Shown here: one piece after another, positions 6,340-9,232 of the stretch | How the letters are laid out: each line of letters begins with the position of its first letter | Numbering within the stretch: position 1 is the first letter of the stretch | Source: an uncultured Eubacteriales bacterium | GTDB taxonomy: Bacteria > Bacillota > Clostridia > Oscillospirales > Acutalibacteraceae | Direction of reading: 5' to 3' | DNA: 9,232 nt | NCBI GenBank assembly: GCA_934465125.1 | Contig: CAKSKO010000034.1 | Location: 1-9,232 of the forward strand | The notes under the pieces: generated by a model | What the model saw: the letters and a program-made list of their open reading frames with translations, nothing else | Told to the model about the DNA's origin: nothing | Database searches by the model: none | Program-made: the position numbers and the translations under genes

Positions 6340-7377
6340 ATGGGTTATTCAATTAATTTAGGAAGTTGGAACTGTGTTTTTGCTGTTCCAAGTTGTGTGG
6401 TGGACAAACATATTAAACTGGCAGGTTCAGCGCAATTAAAAGTTTTATTATGGACATTACGGCATGCTGGAGAACCATTCGAGATAGAAGCTCTATCAAA
6501 CGCACTGGCGATGCATCCAGCAGACGCAAAAGATGCGATGCAGTATTGGATTGAGAGCGGCCTTTTGAAGTCTGACGGAGAAAATTACGTTCCATCGAAT
6601 GCAGAAGATCTTCAAAAAAAATCGGTTTCTGCTGAAAAGGATACTGCTTCGTCCAAAATGAACACACAGGAACCCCCGGAAGAATCGTCTAAAAAGGCGG
6701 TACCGGTACGTCCGAGGCCGCTGTCTCGTCCGCAAAAACCCGATCCTCAATTCGTTGCAAAACGGATCTCGGATCAACCGGAACTTTCCTTTTTGATGCA
6801 GGAAGCGCAGATTATTTTAGGCAGACCGATTTCCAATGGGGACTGCGCAACGCTTTTGATGCTTCATGACAACGACGGACTACCTGTGGACGTCATCATC
6901 ATGATTTTGCAATACGCAGTCAGCACCGGGAAAAGTAATATGAAGTATATTGAGAAAGTCGCTGTCTCTTGGGCTGCGGAAGAAATTGATACGATTGAAA
7001 AAGCTGAAAATAAAATCCGTTCACTAGATGAACACCAGCGAGCTTGGAAACGAGTTGTAACAATCTTAGGGCTTGAACCGCGCTCCCCAACTTCAAAGGA
7101 AGACGAATGTTCTAACCGCTGGATCAACGAATGGAAGTTTTCTGATGAGATGATTCGCGAGGCGTATGAACGATGCGTGAATGCGAAAGGAAAATATATC
7201 TCCAAATACATTGATAGTATTTTAATGCGCTGGCATAACAGTAATATCTGTACGATAGAACAGGCGGTAGAAGAAAAACGAACGAGTAGATTAAAAAAAT
7301 TGGAATCGCAAGCACACTCGCCGTCTTATGACATCGACGAATATGAAAACACAAGTATTTTTGACGACTTAGACTAA
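6340..7377 (+). CDS. dnaD: DnaD-like replication initiation protein with two DnaD/DnaB_2 modules
   Basis: DnaD-family proteins remodel origin or restart-site DNA and help recruit the helicase loader. The 345-residue product has an N-terminal winged-helix region (about 18-85), where helix-rich LLWTLRHAG and AMQYWIESGLL match the DnaD N-domain. A low-complexity Pro/Lys/Glu-rich linker follows (about 92-138). Two C-terminal DnaB_2-type modules come next, at about 142-226 and 233-312. Each ends in the family's aromatic signature: YIEKVAVSW (203-211) and YIDSILMRW (290-298), the second a full YxxxIxxxW. An acidic tail ends in DDLD. The gene lies 20 bp upstream of a DnaC/DnaI-type loader, which supports a primosome role. 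The same layout occurs in phage replication proteins, but no phage genes flank it here. The symbol is by family; orthology to Bacillus dnaD is less certain. Confidence 0.88.
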   Translation: MGYSINLGSWNCVFAVPSCVVDKHIKLAGSAQLKVLLWTLRHAGEPFEIEALSNALAMHPADAKDAMQYWIESGLLKSDGENYVPSNAEDLQKKSVSAEKDTASSKMNTQEPPEESSKKAVPVRPRPLSRPQKPDPQFVAKRISDQPELSFLMQEAQIILGRPISNGDCATLLMLHDNDGLPVDVIIMILQYAVSTGKSNMKYIEKVAVSWAAEEIDTIEKAENKIRSLDEHQRAWKRVVTILGLEPRSPTSKEDECSNRWINEWKFSDEMIREAYERCVNAKGKYISKYIDSILMRWHNSNICTIEQAVEEKRTSRLKKLESQAHSPSYDIDEYENTSIFDDLD

Positions 7378-7383
7378 ATTGAT

Positions 7384-7392
7384 AGAAGGTGA
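7384..7392 (+). promoter_or_regulatory. ribosome binding site deciding the dnaC start
   Basis: AGAAGGTGA ends 5 nt before GTG at 7398. The in-frame GTG at 7389 is inside this SD and so is very unlikely to start translation. Confidence 0.75.
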
Positions 7393-7397
7393 TAACA

Positions 7398-8405
7398 GTG
7401 GGATACAGCAGAGACGTTTACGAGTCCGCGAATAAAACACTGGAACTGTTACGGCAGTCTGCAGTGTTGGATGCTGAAAACAGAAAAACAGCGTTTTATC
7501 TTCGCTGCCCTCGTGCGCAGGAGATTGAAAAGCTGTTGTCAGCAACAGCTGTGGGAGCAGCAAAAGCTGTTTTAAACGGAGCAGATACAAAAGAACAGCT
7601 GACACTGTTAAAAGAGAAAAATCTAGCGCTCCAACAAGAATTGGCGCTTTTGCTCAAAAATGCAGGCTTACCAGAAGATTATCTAGAAATTCATTTTCAT
7701 TGCACAAATTGCAAAGATGAAGGATATTTGGGCGGAAAAATGTGCGACTGTTTCAAAAAAATATTGCGCCAGGAAGCGTATAAACGGTTAAACAAACTTT
7801 CTCCGTTGTCCCTTTCCTCCTTTGAGAGTTTTTCTCTTGATCATTATTCGTCAATTCCCCCTAAAGAAGGGTTGCCTTCTCCTAAAAAAAGAATGGAGGA
7901 TATCTTTCGTTACTGCAAAGAATACGCTATCAATTTTTCTCTCTCCTCAAAGAGTCTTTTGATGCAAGGAGCAACCGGTCTTGGAAAAACACATTTATCG
8001 CTTGCGATTGCAAAGATCGTGATTGACAAAGGCTTTGGAGTAATTTACGGTTCTACCCCGAATATCGTTTCGAAGCTCGAAAAAGAACGATTCCGTTACA
8101 ATAACCGCGACGAACAAAGCATAGAAAGCGAACAGCATTTGATCGGTTGTGATCTTTTGATTTTAGATGATCTCGGAACAGAATTTCCTACTTCATTTTC
8201 AACCGCAGCTATTTATAACATCATCAATTCTCGCATTATGTTGTCAAAGCCTACCATTATCAGCACAAACTTATCGATGAAAGAACTGGAGAAATGTTAT
8301 ACAGAACGGCTTGTCTCCCGTATTATGGGGAATAACATCCGTTTGGCTTTTTTGGGGAATGACATCAGGCAGCAAAAAGCGATGCGAAAAAAACAACCGA
8401 AATAA
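7398..8405 (+). CDS. dnaC: DnaC/DnaI-type AAA+ replicative helicase loader
   Basis: This protein should load the replicative DnaB-type helicase onto DNA, with the DnaD-like protein encoded upstream as likely partner. From GTG 7398 it has 335 residues and begins VGYSRDVYE, as many clostridial members begin MGYS. The N-terminal helical region (about 1-95) would bind the helicase. A zinc-binding motif follows with C102, C105, C116 and C118 (CTNC then CDC), as in DnaI. The AAA+ domain has Walker A GATGLGKT (191-198), Walker B LLILDD (253-258), a sensor-1 segment ISTN with N291, and the arginine-finger region ERLVSRIMG with R308. IstB transposition helpers share the AAA+ core but lack the long N-terminal region with zinc ligands, and no transposase is adjacent. 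The gene ends with tandem stops TAA TAG and a terminator. Confidence 0.92.
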   Translation: MGYSRDVYESANKTLELLRQSAVLDAENRKTAFYLRCPRAQEIEKLLSATAVGAAKAVLNGADTKEQLTLLKEKNLALQQELALLLKNAGLPEDYLEIHFHCTNCKDEGYLGGKMCDCFKKILRQEAYKRLNKLSPLSLSSFESFSLDHYSSIPPKEGLPSPKKRMEDIFRYCKEYAINFSLSSKSLLMQGATGLGKTHLSLAIAKIVIDKGFGVIYGSTPNIVSKLEKERFRYNNRDEQSIESEQHLIGCDLLILDDLGTEFPTSFSTAAIYNIINSRIMLSKPTIISTNLSMKELEKCYTERLVSRIMGNNIRLAFLGNDIRQQKAMRKKQPK

Positions 8406-8408
8406 TAG

Positions 8409-8455
8409 AAAAAAGAAGCAGTCAACATACAATTGTTTCGGCTGCTTCTTTTTTT
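8409..8455. terminator. bidirectional intrinsic terminator between dnaC and prfB
   Basis: AAAAAAGAAGCAG (8409-8421) pairs with CTGCTTCTTTTTT (8442-8454). The long apical region can add an inner AACA/TGTT pairing. The plus strand ends in a T-run and the minus strand likewise, so it can stop both dnaC (stop 8405) and the convergent prfB (stop 8464). Confidence 0.88.
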
Positions 8456-8463
8456 AGAAATTT

Positions 8464-9232
8464 CTATGCAGGAGGATTCGTCTTAGAGCCTGCCAGTGTA
8501 TGAAGGCTCTCTGCCTTTAGATAAGCATTGATGAATCCATCGATATCTCCGTCCATCACGGCGCCGATATTGCCCATCTCGTAATTTGTGCGGTGATCTT
8601 TTACTAATGTATACGGCATAAATACATAGGAGCGAATCTGTGATCCCCATCCGATCTCCTTTTGCTCTCCCTTAATATCCTCGATTTTATCGAGGTGTTC
8701 TCGTTCTTTGATTTCTATGAGCTTCGATTTGAGCATCTTCATCGCAACTTCCCTGTTTTGATGCTGGCTTCTCTCATTTTGACACGCAGTAACAATCCCT
8801 GTTGGAAGATGTGTTAAACGGACAGCGGAAGATGTCTTATTGATATGCTGACCTCCCGCTCCGCTCGAACGAAATACGTCCATTTTAATATCATCCGGTG
8901 AAATTTCAATTTCAATATTATCATCGATCTCCGGCATCACTTCAAGCGACGCAAATGAAGTATGTCTTCTCCCAGACGAGTCGAACGGCGAAACTCTAAC
9001 AAGCCTATGCACTCCAGCTTCGCTTTTCATGAATCCGTATGCGTTTGTCCCCTCGATCAAAATTGAGACACTCTTGAGTCCTGCTTCTTCTCCATCGAGA
9101 TAATCGAGCGTTTTGACCTTGTAATGGCGGCGCTCCCCCCAGCGGCAATACATCCGATAAAGCATCTCCACCCAATCCTGCGCTTCGGTCCCCCCTGCTC
9201 CTGCATGAAAGGTCAAAATGGCGTTGTTGGCA
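8464..9232 (-). CDS. prfB: peptide chain release factor 2 (5' end cut by window edge)
   Basis: RF2 recognises UGA and UAA stop codons and triggers peptide release on the ribosome. The frame is open from the right edge to TAG at 8464-8466; 255 residues are visible, roughly the C-terminal two thirds. The stop-codon-reading tripeptide is SPF (8983-8991), which identifies RF2 rather than RF1, whose equivalent is PxT. The catalytic GGQ (8848-8856) stands in the standard [11 protein letters not shown] context. The fragment begins in the conserved [19 protein letters not shown] region. TTG at 9214-9216 is an internal leucine codon, not a start. The N-terminal domain, and any programmed +1 frameshift site of the kind many prfB genes carry near codon 26, lie outside the window. 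It converges with dnaC and shares its terminator. Confidence 0.97.
   Translation of the reverse strand, partial: ANNAILTFHAGAGGTEAQDWVEMLYRMYCRWGERRHYKVKTLDYLDGEEAGLKSVSILIEGTNAYGFMKSEAGVHRLVRVSPFDSSGRRHTSFASLEVMPEIDDNIEIEISPDDIKMDVFRSSGAGGQHINKTSSAVRLTHLPTGIVTACQNERSQHQNREVAMKMLKSKLIEIKEREHLDKIEDIKGEQKEIGWGSQIRSYVFMPYTLVKDHRTNYEMGNIGAVMDGDIDGFINAYLKAESLHTLAGSKTNPPA

Noticed and set aside
6864..7354. Minus-strand open frames opposite the dnaD-like gene
   Set aside because: They are shadows of a gene with clear DnaB_2 motifs; no SD and no recognisable product.
7398..8405. Reading the AAA+ gene as an IstB transposition helper
   Set aside because: No istA-type transposase or terminal inverted repeats are nearby, and the zinc ligands and the dnaD-like neighbour fit a helicase loader.
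9214..9216. TTG as the start of a 250-residue release factor
   Set aside because: The frame continues upstream with conserved RF2 residues (NNAI) to the window edge, so this is an internal leucine.

Overview
The window is a stretch of chromosomal DNA from a low-to-moderate GC Firmicute. An anaerobic clostridial lineage (Oscillospiraceae/Ruminococcaceae type) is my best guess. The reasons are the gene order ctsR-mcsA-mcsB-clpC, a DnaD-like protein paired with a DnaC/DnaI-type helicase loader, purine-rich AGGAGG/AGGTGA Shine-Dalgarno sites, and a small TSCPD-domain protein and a Cys/Gly-rich mini-protein of kinds I associate with clostridia. The lineage is inference. The gene families are read directly from motifs.

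Layout, left to right. (1) Positions 1-4490, minus strand: the class III heat-shock operon ctsR-mcsA-mcsB-clpC. clpC runs off the left edge with 811 codons visible. A sigma-A promoter (TTGACT-17-TACAAT) and a CtsR operator lie just upstream of ctsR. (2) Positions 4504-4995: an AT-rich divergent spacer, then a 44-codon plus-strand gene for a membrane-anchored peptide with 11 cysteines, then a strong bidirectional terminator. (3) Positions 4996-6129, minus strand: a two-gene unit of a PHP-family phosphoesterase followed 12 bp later by a 91-residue TSCPD-domain protein. (4) Positions 6130-6339: a 210-bp divergent promoter region. (5) Positions 6340-8405, plus strand: a two-gene replication-restart/helicase-loading unit, a DnaD-like protein followed by a DnaC/DnaI AAA+ loader. 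(6) A bidirectional terminator at about 8409-8455, then prfB (peptide chain release factor 2) on the minus strand, cut by the right edge.

How the parts work together. CtsR represses its own operon. McsA and McsB form the protein-arginine kinase complex that inactivates CtsR and tags misfolded proteins with phospho-arginine. ClpC, with ClpP encoded elsewhere, unfolds and degrades the tagged proteins. Every motif needed for that circuit is visible: the operator, McsA zinc fingers, the McsB catalytic region and RDxxRA motif, ClpC phospho-arginine-pocket glutamates, and the ClpC ClpP-docking loop. The DnaD-like/DnaC pair would load the replicative helicase. The PHP and TSCPD genes are probably co-transcribed, but the role of the TSCPD protein is unknown.

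Most of the window is ordinary housekeeping DNA. The least explained items are the Cys-rich mini-protein, with a possible sporulation-type promoter, and the TSCPD protein. I see no mobile element, CRISPR array, tRNA, rRNA or phage gene. No gene-free stretch exceeds 300 bases.
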